NCBI GenBank assembly: GCA_034658655.1
Contig: JAYEFQ010000094.1
Location: forward strand, 1-13,325
Reading direction: 5' to 3'
DNA from: JAQIBY01 sp034658655
Lineage (GTDB): Bacteria; Bacteroidota; Bacteroidia; Bacteroidales; ML635J-15
DNA: 13,325 bases
This document shows positions 7,701 through 13,325 of the stretch, piece by piece; position 1 is the first letter of the stretch; every line of letters starts with the position of its first letter. The notes beneath the pieces are model-generated. The model did not search any database, had not been told where the DNA came from, and saw only the letters and a list, made by a program, of their open reading frames with translations. A program made the translations under genes and the position numbers.

Positions 7701-8557
7701 AGAAAAATATCCTCTATTCCGGACAAGCTAGTGTTACTAACGGGTATTTTAGCTTTGAATTTATTGTCCCTGTTGATATTGCCTACTTTTATGGAAATGG
7801 TAAGATATCATATTATGCAGCATCTGATTCAAAAGATGCACATGGTTATTATGATGGATTTTATATTGGCGGAAGCTCTGATACGGATATCACTGATAAT
7901 TTCGGGCCTGAAATAGAATTATTCATGAACAATACTGATTTTATTGATGGTGGTATTACCGATGAAAATCCAATTTTGTTAGCTTATATTTTTGATGACT
8001 CAGGAATTAACACGGTTGGAAATGGAATAGGACACGATATAACTGCGGTTTTAGATTATAATACTTTAAACGCAATAGTCCTAAATGATTTTTATGAGGC
8101 TGATTTAGACTCTTATCAATCTGGTAGCGTTAGATATCCGTTTTTTGATTTGGAAACCGGCTTGCACAGTTTAACATTTAAGGTCTGGGATGTTTTTAAT
8201 AATTCGAGTGAGGCAGAAATTAGTTTCCTTGTGGCAAATTCATCCGAATTAGTCGTCGAACAATTGATGAATTATCCAAATCCCCTTTCAGATTATACCT
8301 GTTTTACTTTTACCCACAATCATCCCAATGAAGAAATGGAGGTTGAAATAAAAATATTTAATATGAATGGACAACTCATAAAAATCATACAAGAAAATGT
8401 TTATGCAACCGGCTATACTGTTGATGATATCTGCTGGTACAGCGACAATGGAGGGGGCGGAAGTGTTGAGCAAGGTGTCTATATTTATCATGTTCAAGTA
8501 CGTTCTGAAAATGGAGATGTGGTAAATAAATTTGAAAAAATGGTTGTTGTGAAATAA
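4748..8557 (+). CDS. porU: Type IX secretion C-terminal signal peptidase / sortase PorU
   Basis: PorU is the gingipain-family (peptidase C25) cysteine protease at the cell surface. It removes the C-terminal signal of T9SS cargo and attaches the cargo to anionic LPS, working with PorV. The 1269-residue protein has an N-terminal signal peptide (cleavage near LSQ at 19-21), then a long beta-rich N-terminal region. The C25 domain spans about 535-908, with the catalytic histidine in NYSGHG (His778) and cysteine in TATCEF (Cys812), and ends at LLGDPALRLAIP. Ig-like regions follow, and a C-terminal sorting-type domain from MNYPNPLSD (1174) to KFEKMVVVK. It is longer than Porphyromonas gingivalis PorU (1158). 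The start is the first ATG before the signal peptide; no Shine-Dalgarno is seen. The next gene, porV, is its functional partner, 54 bp downstream. Confidence 0.95.
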   Translation: MYKQIVIAFLFFIIAGVGLSQTKEFSCQIEWKKNDIISIDSLNQIERFYFQNAIYPENLVIPHFVERISMHEKRIQNAKIIVLRTKKISAEDLYGIDQLELDKLSSDFLLTHIYTTIRKKQFAYLDVLPIRKLENGEFERLVDFEIKLEFTDAPEIKSSRAYAENSKLSDGDWYKFRVSESGVYSISYQEVANLGFDNPSDIGVFGYGYMVPKLNVNSRYDDLPERPVYHKDNNGNGMFDSGDYLLVFLEGPNEFKYSGSLYEHVIHNYSTYAYYFLSDNSQKKRVQFVDGAGEADYVTSTYDYYASMEKDSINIMGSGRNFYWRKFSYYLSYNFDFNVPSPVSSEDATMVLRFAAASSVDSRFKVTFNGDVSYSQYISSVSGSYSASVAKTIEYQMNANVNSTNSLNIEYLPSTSSSEAWLDYITINTRANLQLQNSELQFRDAQGIGSGNVTQYILGGANASTKILDVSDPVNAFGVNPDALDGSSLKFSVESDQLREFVAFNTSSAFPSPQFEGSSALGFVENQNLHALSQVDYLIISYPDFVSYAEQLGALHESYSGLSYHVVTPEVIFNEFSSGTRDVAAMRDFVKMFYDRAASDSQIPKYLLMFGDGSYDNRAPMGENGNYVPTYQAVNSLSPSSSFVSDDFFVLLDDEEGSVNGTEGLDIGIGRLPVRSQTEAEGVLNKIFAYISPESFGNWRNVMSFIGDDAEDYMAHQIQANEMGDTVMVHHQEFNVDKILLDAYEQVSTVQGDRYPEVNQKIDERVNHGSLIVNYSGHGNEKTLAHEAVVTLSQINSWSNGNKLPLFVTATCEFAPYDDYELTSAGELIILNPDGGGIALLTTTRLVYSGSNDRINKEFYRQVFKTDENNMPYALGEIIMHTKNLSSSSTDINKRNFSLLGDPALRLAIPEYIVKTDSIGGNSVTVYEDTLSAASMVRIEGHIEDRSGNIKSDFNGVVYPTVYDKVMEYSTLGNDENPPMDFLEQKNILYSGQASVTNGYFSFEFIVPVDIAYFYGNGKISYYAASDSKDAHGYYDGFYIGGSSDTDITDNFGPEIELFMNNTDFIDGGITDENPILLAYIFDDSGINTVGNGIGHDITAVLDYNTLNAIVLNDFYEADLDSYQSGSVRYPFFDLETGLHSLTFKVWDVFNNSSEAEISFLVANSSELVVEQLMNYPNPLSDYTCFTFTHNHPNEEMEVEIKIFNMNGQLIKIIQENVYATGYTVDDICWYSDNGGGGSVEQGVYIYHVQVRSENGDVVNKFEKMVVVK

Positions 8558-8558
8558 A

Positions 8559-8592
8559 TTTGTTGTATATTCGTTTAATGCTTGTATTTTTG
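8559..8592 (+). promoter_or_regulatory. Probable internal promoter for porV-ispF
   Basis: TATTTTTG at 8585-8592 is a perfect match to the Bacteroidota -7 box TAnnTTTG. A TTTG at 8559-8562 is a candidate -33 box with a 22-nt gap, one longer than the usual range. Transcription would begin near 8599, leaving a leader of about 13 nt before the porV ATG at 8612. This would allow porV and ispF to be expressed without porU. It is a sequence match only. Confidence 0.5.
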
Positions 8593-8611
8593 ACAAATAA
8601 AAATTAGAAAC

Positions 8612-9850
8612 ATGAAATACAGAATTTTTGTACTATTAATCTTAGTTAGCCTTGCACTTAACTCACAGGCTCAGTTTGTAGACGATCCAATTGGTCGTAA
8701 TGATGTGAACAATGTGATTACCACAGCAGTGCCTTTTTTAATGATAGCACCCGACACACGATCTGGTGCAATGGGTGATGCCGGTGTGGCAACAAGCCCC
8801 GATGCAAATTCACAGCATTGGAATCCTGCAAAATATGCATTTGTAGAGGATGAAATGGGTGTGTCTATTTCTTATACCCCTTGGTTAAGAAATATCGTGA
8901 ATGATATGAATCTCGGATACGTTGCCGGATATTATCGTCTTGATGAACAAAATGTGTTTTCCGCATCATTACTCTACTTTGATATGGGCTCAATCCCTTT
9001 CAGAGATGAATACAATGTCGCATTAAGAGATCATCAGCCCAATGAGTTTGCCATAGATTTTGGTTATAGTCGTTTGCTAGGTGATGATTTTTCTGGTGCC
9101 GTTGCAATGCGTTATATTCATTCAAACCTTACAGGTGGAATTGAAGTGGGTGGTTTGCCTACCAAAGCAGGTCAATCAGTGGCTGCCGATGTCGCTTTCT
9201 TTTACACCAATGACCAACTTGGTTTTGATGGAATGAATGGAACCCTGAATGCTGGTGTAAATATTAGCAATATTGGTGCAAAAATGTCGTATTCTGATGG
9301 AACACAACAAGATTTTATTCCAACAAACTTTAAACTTGGTGTTTATTATGAACTCGAACTCGATGAATACAATAAAATTGGTGTTACTGCCGATTTAAAT
9401 AAACTATTGGTACCAAGCCCACCACAATATGAAACATTTATTGCTGGTGATACCTTGCCAAATGGGGATGTCGCAACGACTACCGAAGCTGTCATGGTGG
9501 CAGGTAAAGATCCCGATGTGTCAATGGCATCTGCACTTTTTTCTTCTTGGGCTGATGCGCCCGGAGTGGTAGGTGGTACAGTTTTTTCTGAAGAGTTTGC
9601 TGAAGTTTCTTGGTCTTTTGGTGCCGAATATTGGTACGATAATAAATTTGCTTTACGTGCCGGTTACTTTACTGAACATCAATATAAAGGGGCTAGAAAA
9701 TATGCATCAATCGGTGCAGGGTTAAAATTAAATGTCTTTGGTTTGGACTTCGCTTATTTAATTCCAACCCATGGCTTTAGTACTAGTCCTTTGGCTAATA
9801 CATTGCGATTTACTTTGACATTTGACCTTGGTGCACAAGCAGAAATTTAA
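8612..9850 (+). CDS. porV: Type IX secretion outer-membrane shuttle protein PorV (LptO)
   Basis: PorV is a FadL-like 14-strand outer-membrane barrel. It takes T9SS cargo from the translocon by its C-terminal domain and brings it to PorU for cleavage and attachment. This 412-residue protein has a signal peptide cleaved after SQA (residue 20), then the family N-terminus with TTAVPFLMIAPDTRSGAMGD and GVATSPDANSQHWNPAKYAF, which are strongly conserved in PorV. Barrel strands run to the C-terminal LANTLRFTLTFDLGA. A hydrophilic stretch around GDTLPNGDVATTTEAV and a following loop sit before the last strands. It lies directly after porU, with a likely promoter of its own in the gap, and 3 nt ahead of ispF. 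Confidence 0.95.
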   Translation: MKYRIFVLLILVSLALNSQAQFVDDPIGRNDVNNVITTAVPFLMIAPDTRSGAMGDAGVATSPDANSQHWNPAKYAFVEDEMGVSISYTPWLRNIVNDMNLGYVAGYYRLDEQNVFSASLLYFDMGSIPFRDEYNVALRDHQPNEFAIDFGYSRLLGDDFSGAVAMRYIHSNLTGGIEVGGLPTKAGQSVAADVAFFYTNDQLGFDGMNGTLNAGVNISNIGAKMSYSDGTQQDFIPTNFKLGVYYELELDEYNKIGVTADLNKLLVPSPPQYETFIAGDTLPNGDVATTTEAVMVAGKDPDVSMASALFSSWADAPGVVGGTVFSEEFAEVSWSFGAEYWYDNKFALRAGYFTEHQYKGARKYASIGAGLKLNVFGLDFAYLIPTHGFSTSPLANTLRFTLTFDLGAQAEI

Positions 9851-9853
9851 ATA

Positions 9854-10330
9854 GTGAGAATAGGTTACGGATACGATGTTCATGCGTTTGAACCCGGTAC
9901 AGGTTTAATCCTCGGGGGAGTGAATATCCCTTACCATAAAAAATTTAAAGCACATTCCGATGGGGATGTGCTTTTGCATGCTATTTGTGATGCTTTGCTT
10001 GGTGCAGCAGCTTTGGGCGATATCGGGAAACACTTTCCGGATACAGATGCTAAATATCACAATATTTCCTCTATAATTTTGCTTGAAAAAAGTATGGCAC
10101 TTATCCGCCAAAAAGGATATAATTTGCAAAATATTGATTCAACCATCGTTTTGCAGGCACCGAAAATAAGTCCTTTTATTCTGGAAATCCGTGAATCTAT
10201 TGCAAATCACGCATATGTCCCTTTAGATGCAGTGTCTGTAAAAGCGACAACAACCGAAAACCTTGGATTTGTAGGAGAGGAGAAAGGTGCCGAAGCTCAT
10301 GCTGTCGTTTTACTGAAAAAAATTAGTTGA
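9854..10330 (+). CDS. ispF: 2-C-methyl-D-erythritol 2,4-cyclodiphosphate synthase
   Basis: IspF converts CDP-methylerythritol 2-phosphate to the cyclic diphosphate in the cytoplasmic MEP pathway to isoprenoids. The 158-residue protein has the normal family length (159 in E. coli). It has the metal ligands Asp8 and His10 (YDVH) and His42 (DVLLHAICDALLGA), the substrate-loop motif AHSDGDV at 33-39, FPDTD at 61-65, and KATTTENLGFVG at 130-141. The start is GTG, 3 nt after the porV TAA; no ATG lies earlier in frame near the conserved N-terminus MRIGYGYDVH. The tight spacing suggests translational coupling to porV. The porU-porV-ispF order is also known in Porphyromonas gingivalis, so this linkage is old and not a local accident. 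Confidence 0.97.
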   Translation: MRIGYGYDVHAFEPGTGLILGGVNIPYHKKFKAHSDGDVLLHAICDALLGAAALGDIGKHFPDTDAKYHNISSIILLEKSMALIRQKGYNLQNIDSTIVLQAPKISPFILEIRESIANHAYVPLDAVSVKATTTENLGFVGEEKGAEAHAVVLLKKIS

Positions 10331-10376
10331 AAAGGAAGCATATTATGTGGAGAGAAAATATCCCTTCCTTTTTTTG
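10330..10376 (+). terminator. Terminator after ispF
   Basis: AAAGGAAG (10331-10338) pairs perfectly with CTTCCTTT (10364-10371). An inner helix, ATATT (10340-10344) with AATAT (10357-10361), shortens the loop. Seven T (10369-10375) follow on the plus strand. The hairpin begins right after the ispF TGA. On the other strand the four A before the stem give a short T-run, so it may also stop the convergent namZ transcript, whose stop codon is at 10390. Confidence 0.82.
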
Positions 10377-10389
10377 ATCTTTAAAAATG

Positions 10390-11601
10390 CTACTCATAGA
10401 GTAAGTACGATTCACGTTTTATTTTAAAAGCATCCAACGCTTTTTCCCAACTATTGCGGATTTCTGCCTCTGTTTTTCCCGAAATTAACTGTTCACGAAG
10501 CTTAGTACCACCAGCAAGCTTGTCAAAAAAAGATGCACTGATGAAAAAATCGTCCTTATTCGGAAATGCGTTATAAATTTTCAGCAGATAATTCAAATTT
10601 AATTTGCCAACTGTTTTAGGGAATAATTCATTGTTTGTTCGTAAATCGTAACCGTAACATTTTGTGTTTTTATGTTTCGGATATTTTGAACCTTCATTAG
10701 GAACAGGTGTAAACGTAAAATCGCAGATGGTTTCAAGCGTTGGATGCCCGATAATCTGAAATTGCATATTTGTACCTCTTCCCACACTTAAATCGGTGGC
10801 TTCAAACAGACAAATTGATGGGTATAATTCAATGCTACGATTGTTTGGTAAGTTTGGTGAAGGCGGTATTGGTAAAGCATACGGCATGTTATGAGCATAG
10901 TTTTCACATAAAATGAGTTCTAAATCACATTGAATGCCATTCGCTAGCCATTTTTCACCATTTATCATGCTTGCATATTCTGCAATTGTCATCCCATGGG
11001 CAATTGGCACTGGGTGCATTCCAACGAATGAGGAGTATTCCGGATTTAAAACGGGGCCATCCACTAAATTTCCATTAGGATTTGGTCTGTCTAAAATCAA
11101 AAGTGGAATATTTTGTTCGGCACATGCCTCCATGACATAATGCATGCTGGAAATGTACGTGTAAAAGCGAGCTCCAACGTCCTGAATGTCGAAAATCATT
11201 AAATCAATGCCTTGCAATTGTTCTGGTTTTGGCTTTTTGTTATTTCCGTAAATTGAAATCACAGGCAAACCAGTTTTTATGTCTTTCCCGTCTTTAATAA
11301 TTTCTCCTGCATCGGCAGTGCCTCGAAATCCGTGTTCCGGAGCAAAAATTGCCTGGATTTTTATGTCTAAACTTAATAGTGAATCCACGAGGTGAGTATC
11401 TCCAATCTTGCTAGTATGATTTGCGACAATACCAATTTTTTTATCAGTTAAATTGTGCAAATAGGCGTCTGTTCGTTCTGCACCGCAAATAATTGGTTCC
11501 TGTTTTTCATGAACCGATATAGGGTTTTGATTATCCTTTGCTGCGCAAGAAATCATTATCAAAATCAAAAAACTTATTGCATTAATTTTAAACATATCCA
11601 T
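10390..11601 (-). CDS. namZ: Exo-beta-N-acetylmuramidase lipoprotein, NamZ family (DUF1343)
   Basis: NamZ-family enzymes (GH171) remove terminal MurNAc from peptidoglycan fragments, allowing MurNAc to be recovered in Bacteroidota. The 403-residue protein carries a lipoprotein signal with cysteine 19 in LIMISC, so it is probably anchored in a membrane facing the periplasm. Conserved DUF1343 motifs are in order: VANHTS at 59-64, FAPEHGFRG at 86-94 (with the acidic residue Glu89), FDIQDVGARFYTY at 137-149, DRPNPN at 171-176, SPNLP at 248-252 and LFEATDLSVGRGTN at 265-278. The first ATG is at 11599-11601; a second, two codons later, is equally possible. Either way the start overlaps the end of the upstream DUF218 gene by 8-14 nt, indicating coupled translation. 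Family assignment is firm; exact substrate is inferred. Confidence 0.9.
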   Translation of the reverse strand: MDMFKINAISFLILIMISCAAKDNQNPISVHEKQEPIICGAERTDAYLHNLTDKKIGIVANHTSKIGDTHLVDSLLSLDIKIQAIFAPEHGFRGTADAGEIIKDGKDIKTGLPVISIYGNNKKPKPEQLQGIDLMIFDIQDVGARFYTYISSMHYVMEACAEQNIPLLILDRPNPNGNLVDGPVLNPEYSSFVGMHPVPIAHGMTIAEYASMINGEKWLANGIQCDLELILCENYAHNMPYALPIPPSPNLPNNRSIELYPSICLFEATDLSVGRGTNMQFQIIGHPTLETICDFTFTPVPNEGSKYPKHKNTKCYGYDLRTNNELFPKTVGKLNLNYLLKIYNAFPNKDDFFISASFFDKLAGGTKLREQLISGKTEAEIRNSWEKALDAFKIKRESYLLYE

Positions 11602-12349
11602 TCAATTTATACATGATTGTACCTGTCCATTCACGGAATAATATTTCCCAACGATGTAGTGCTGAAATAGATGGCACGATAAGATGCTCGATGTGAAACT
11701 TACGGTCTCCGGTAAATCGGTCTGTGCTGTAATAATCGCACTCAAATCCTGCTTTATTAAAACATGCTGCCGCTCGTCTCATGTGAAATGCTGATGTGAT
11801 TATTAAAAATGTACTGTCAGATGTCTGTGGTTGCAAGTATCGTGCCGATTCGGTTGCATTTTCATAGGTGTTTCGGCTTTTCGTTTCATAAGCTATATTT
11901 TCTTCAGAAATTCCCGATTGAATTAAAAAATCGTATAAAAGCTTTGCTTCAAGAAAATCTGGCTCACGTAGTTTTCCTGATCCACCAGAAATGAAAATCT
12001 TTTGAATAATCCCTTTGTGATATAAATCCATGCATTGCAGTAATCTGTCACTGCTATTTTCAAAATTTATTCGATTATAGGCTTGGTCGTATGTGCACAT
12101 TCCCGTCAGCAAAATCCCCACGTCATAAGTTTCCATTTTTTCCTGTTGGATAGCTGGAATTTCCCATTGTCTCATAAACTCATCTGCAATAAACGGGTTG
12201 CTGAAAAATACAAACATTGCGGTAGCAGCAATGAATAATTGTTTCTTTTTAATCGCATTTTTATTGATTAATGCAAGGATGAGCACAATAGCTATCCAAA
12301 CTAAAGGTGACAAAAAAATACGTAATATTTTTGATGCAATAAAAAACAT
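11588..12349 (-). CDS. ElyC/SanA/YdcF-family (DUF218) membrane protein
   Basis: DUF218 proteins such as E. coli ElyC are needed for normal envelope synthesis, but their chemistry is not established. The 253-residue product has two N-terminal membrane segments (around LSPLVWIAIVLILALI and LFIAATAMFVFFSNPF). The DUF218 domain then shows YDVGILLTGM, KIFISGGSG, SRNTYENATES and LIITSAFHMRRAAACFNKAGF. This membrane layout matches ElyC more than single-pass SanA. The start MFFIASKILRIFLSPL is chosen because it begins just before the first membrane segment. The frame stays open upstream to an ATG at 12391 and a TTG at 12397, which would add 14-16 residues. Its 3' end overlaps the start of the NamZ-like gene, so the two probably form one operon linked to peptidoglycan turnover. 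Confidence 0.85.
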   Translation of the reverse strand: MFFIASKILRIFLSPLVWIAIVLILALINKNAIKKKQLFIAATAMFVFFSNPFIADEFMRQWEIPAIQQEKMETYDVGILLTGMCTYDQAYNRINFENSSDRLLQCMDLYHKGIIQKIFISGGSGKLREPDFLEAKLLYDFLIQSGISEENIAYETKSRNTYENATESARYLQPQTSDSTFLIITSAFHMRRAAACFNKAGFECDYYSTDRFTGDRKFHIEHLIVPSISALHRWEILFREWTGTIMYKLNGYV

Positions 12350-12385
12350 AGACCTGTTATATAATAGCTTATTTATGTTTTGAAA

Positions 12386-12415
12386 AGCCATAAACAATGT
12401 GTATGTTTATGGGCT
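12386..12415. promoter_or_regulatory. Palindrome between the DUF218 gene and the glutamine synthetase gene
   Basis: CCATAAAC (12388-12395) is perfectly inverted as GTTTATGG (12405-12412) across 9 nt. With one bulge the arms extend to AGCCATAAAC and GTTTATGGGCT. It directly abuts the -7 box at 12415-12422, so in the plus direction it lies between the expected -33 and -7 positions. That is a natural site for a dimeric repressor or activator. It has no T-run on either strand long enough to be a convincing terminator. In a minus-strand transcript starting upstream it would form a leader hairpin. The role is inferred from position. Confidence 0.55.
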
Positions 12416-12422
12416 AATTTTG
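12415..12422 (+). promoter_or_regulatory. -7 box for the glutamine synthetase gene
   Basis: TAATTTTG matches TAnnTTTG exactly. Transcription would start near 12429, giving a leader of about 23 nt. No TTTG is present 19-21 nt upstream, where the palindrome lies instead; the lack of a -33 box fits a promoter that depends on an activator. Confidence 0.45.
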
Positions 12423-12434
12423 TTTCGTAAAATA

Positions 12435-12442
12435 CAAAAATA
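12435..12442 (-). promoter_or_regulatory. -7 box facing the DUF218-namZ operon
   Basis: CAAAAATA is TATTTTTG on the minus strand, an exact TAnnTTTG match. Its start point would fall near 12428, practically on that of the opposing plus-strand promoter, so the two could not be used at the same time. A clear -33 box is not seen; it would lie inside the glutamine synthetase coding region. Confidence 0.38.
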
Positions 12443-12451
12443 ATAATAACT

Positions 12452-13325
12452 ATGAGAAACACATCGTATGCAATGAATCCGAATCCTTTGGTTTCATTTT
12501 TAGAAAAGCCGGCGAACGAGTTTACTCGTGATGATATCATGAAATTTGTAGAAACGCATCAAATTGAAATGATTAACTTTCGCTACGTGGCTGCTGATGG
12601 GAAATTAAAAACTTTAAATTTTGTGATTAACAGTCTTGATCACTTAGAAACGATTTTAACAACTGGAGAACGGGTTGATGGTAGTAGCTTGTTTTCTTTT
12701 GTTGATGCTGCATCAAGTGATTTGTATGTTGTTCCACGTTATAATACTGCATTTGTAAATCCGTTTGAGAGTATTCCCACTATTGATATTTTGTGTTCTT
12801 ATTATAACGCAGAGGGACAACCTTTGGAGTCTGCACCGGAATATCTTTTGCAAAAAGCGCATAAAAGCTTTAAAACCGCTACGGATATGAACTTTCTTGC
12901 ACTTGGTGAATTGGAGTATTATGTGATGACCGAAGTACATGGAGAGATGGATTATCCTGCTGAAGATCAAAAAGGATATCATGCATCTGATCCTTTTGCA
13001 AAGTTTGAAGATTTTCGCCGCGAAGCCATGTATTTAATTGCACAATGTGGTGGGCAAATAAAATATGGACACTCTGAGGTTGGAAATTTCACTCAGGATG
13101 AGATGTATTATGAACAGCAGGAACTTGAATTTCTTCCATGTTTGGTAGAGGAAGCTGCTGATCAATTAGTTATTGCTAAATGGATACTTAGAAAATTGGC
13201 ACATCAATATGACCTTTCTTTATCACTTGCGCCAAAAATTACAGTAGGTAAAGCTGGTAGCGGATTGCATGTTCATATGATGATAGAGAAAGACGGTAAA
13301 AACATGCTGGTTGAGGGAGGTAAAC
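12452..13325 (+). CDS. glnA: Glutamine synthetase, type I family (5' part, runs off the window)
   Basis: Glutamine synthetase makes glutamine from glutamate, ammonia and ATP in the cytoplasm. The first 291 codons are present and open to the window edge. The N-terminal beta-grasp domain spans about 30-110 (FRYVAADGKLKTL, VDGSSLFSFVDAASSDLYV). The catalytic domain follows, with ELEYYV at 154-158 region (Glu153 and Glu155), HSEVGNF (Glu209), QQELEF (Glu224) and GKAGSGLHVH at 266-275, matching the metal- and substrate-binding motifs of type I enzymes. The last two glutamates are 15 residues apart rather than 8 as in the enterobacterial enzyme, so a 7-residue loop is added there. I recall similar APKITVGKAGSGLH sequences in other Bacteroidota, so this looks like a lineage form. 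A later ATG at codon 8 is possible. The adenylylation region and C-terminus are not visible. Confidence 0.9.
   Translation, partial: MRNTSYAMNPNPLVSFLEKPANEFTRDDIMKFVETHQIEMINFRYVAADGKLKTLNFVINSLDHLETILTTGERVDGSSLFSFVDAASSDLYVVPRYNTAFVNPFESIPTIDILCSYYNAEGQPLESAPEYLLQKAHKSFKTATDMNFLALGELEYYVMTEVHGEMDYPAEDQKGYHASDPFAKFEDFRREAMYLIAQCGGQIKYGHSEVGNFTQDEMYYEQQELEFLPCLVEEAADQLVIAKWILRKLAHQYDLSLSLAPKITVGKAGSGLHVHMMIEKDGKNMLVEGGK

Noticed and set aside
8288..8596. 102-residue minus-strand reading frame over the porU 3' end
   Set aside because: It is antisense to the well-supported C-terminal domain of PorU and to the porV promoter, with no recognisable protein features.
12386..12415. Palindrome read as an intrinsic terminator
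   Set aside because: No gene ends here on either strand (the flanking genes are divergent), and the stem is not followed by a proper T-run, so a regulatory site is the better reading.
12713..12982. 89-residue minus-strand reading frame
   Set aside because: It lies antisense to the glutamine synthetase coding region, which has clear conserved motifs throughout.
1..13325. tRNA, rRNA, prophage, transposase or toxin-antitoxin genes
   Set aside because: I looked for recognisable sequence or protein motifs of these on both strands and saw none.

Overview
This is an AT-rich window from a member of the Bacteroidota. The evidence is the set of type IX secretion and gliding genes found only in that phylum (gldJ, a PorP/SprF-family gene, porU, porV), Bacteroidota-style promoter boxes (TAnnTTTG) and no Shine-Dalgarno sequences ahead of the genes. 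A Bacteroidia or Flavobacteriia-like bacterium fits; the sequence alone does not fix the genus.

Layout. Positions 1-541 are non-coding and hold an array of two-hairpin REP/BIME-like repeat units with a period of about 75 bp: one diverged inverted unit, four forward units, one truncated unit and an embedded long-hairpin element. The last hairpin contains the stop codon of murF. Next, on the minus strand (transcribed right to left), come a PorP/SprF-family outer-membrane protein gene, gldJ, a strong intrinsic terminator, and murF only 14 nt beyond that terminator. A 149-bp divergent promoter region separates this group from a plus-strand group, porU-porV-ispF: the T9SS C-terminal signal peptidase, its outer-membrane partner, and an isoprenoid-pathway enzyme that starts with GTG 3 nt after the porV stop. 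A hairpin plus T-run ends this operon and faces a convergent minus-strand pair: an ElyC/YdcF-like (DUF218) membrane protein, then an overlapping NamZ-type exo-muramidase lipoprotein (DUF1343). At the right edge a glutamine synthetase gene runs out of the window on the plus strand, behind a palindrome and two opposed -7 boxes.

How the genes work together. GldJ, the PorP/SprF protein, PorU and PorV all belong to protein export and gliding at the outer membrane. MurF, the NamZ-like hydrolase and the DUF218 protein concern peptidoglycan synthesis, recycling or envelope maintenance. IspF supplies isoprenoid precursors, from which the lipid carrier for wall and LPS synthesis is made. Most of the window is therefore a cell-envelope neighbourhood. 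I see no phage, transposase, CRISPR array, tRNA or rRNA, and no convincing new multi-gene system. The least explained parts are the repeat array and the regulatory structures at gldJ/murF and at the glutamine synthetase gene.
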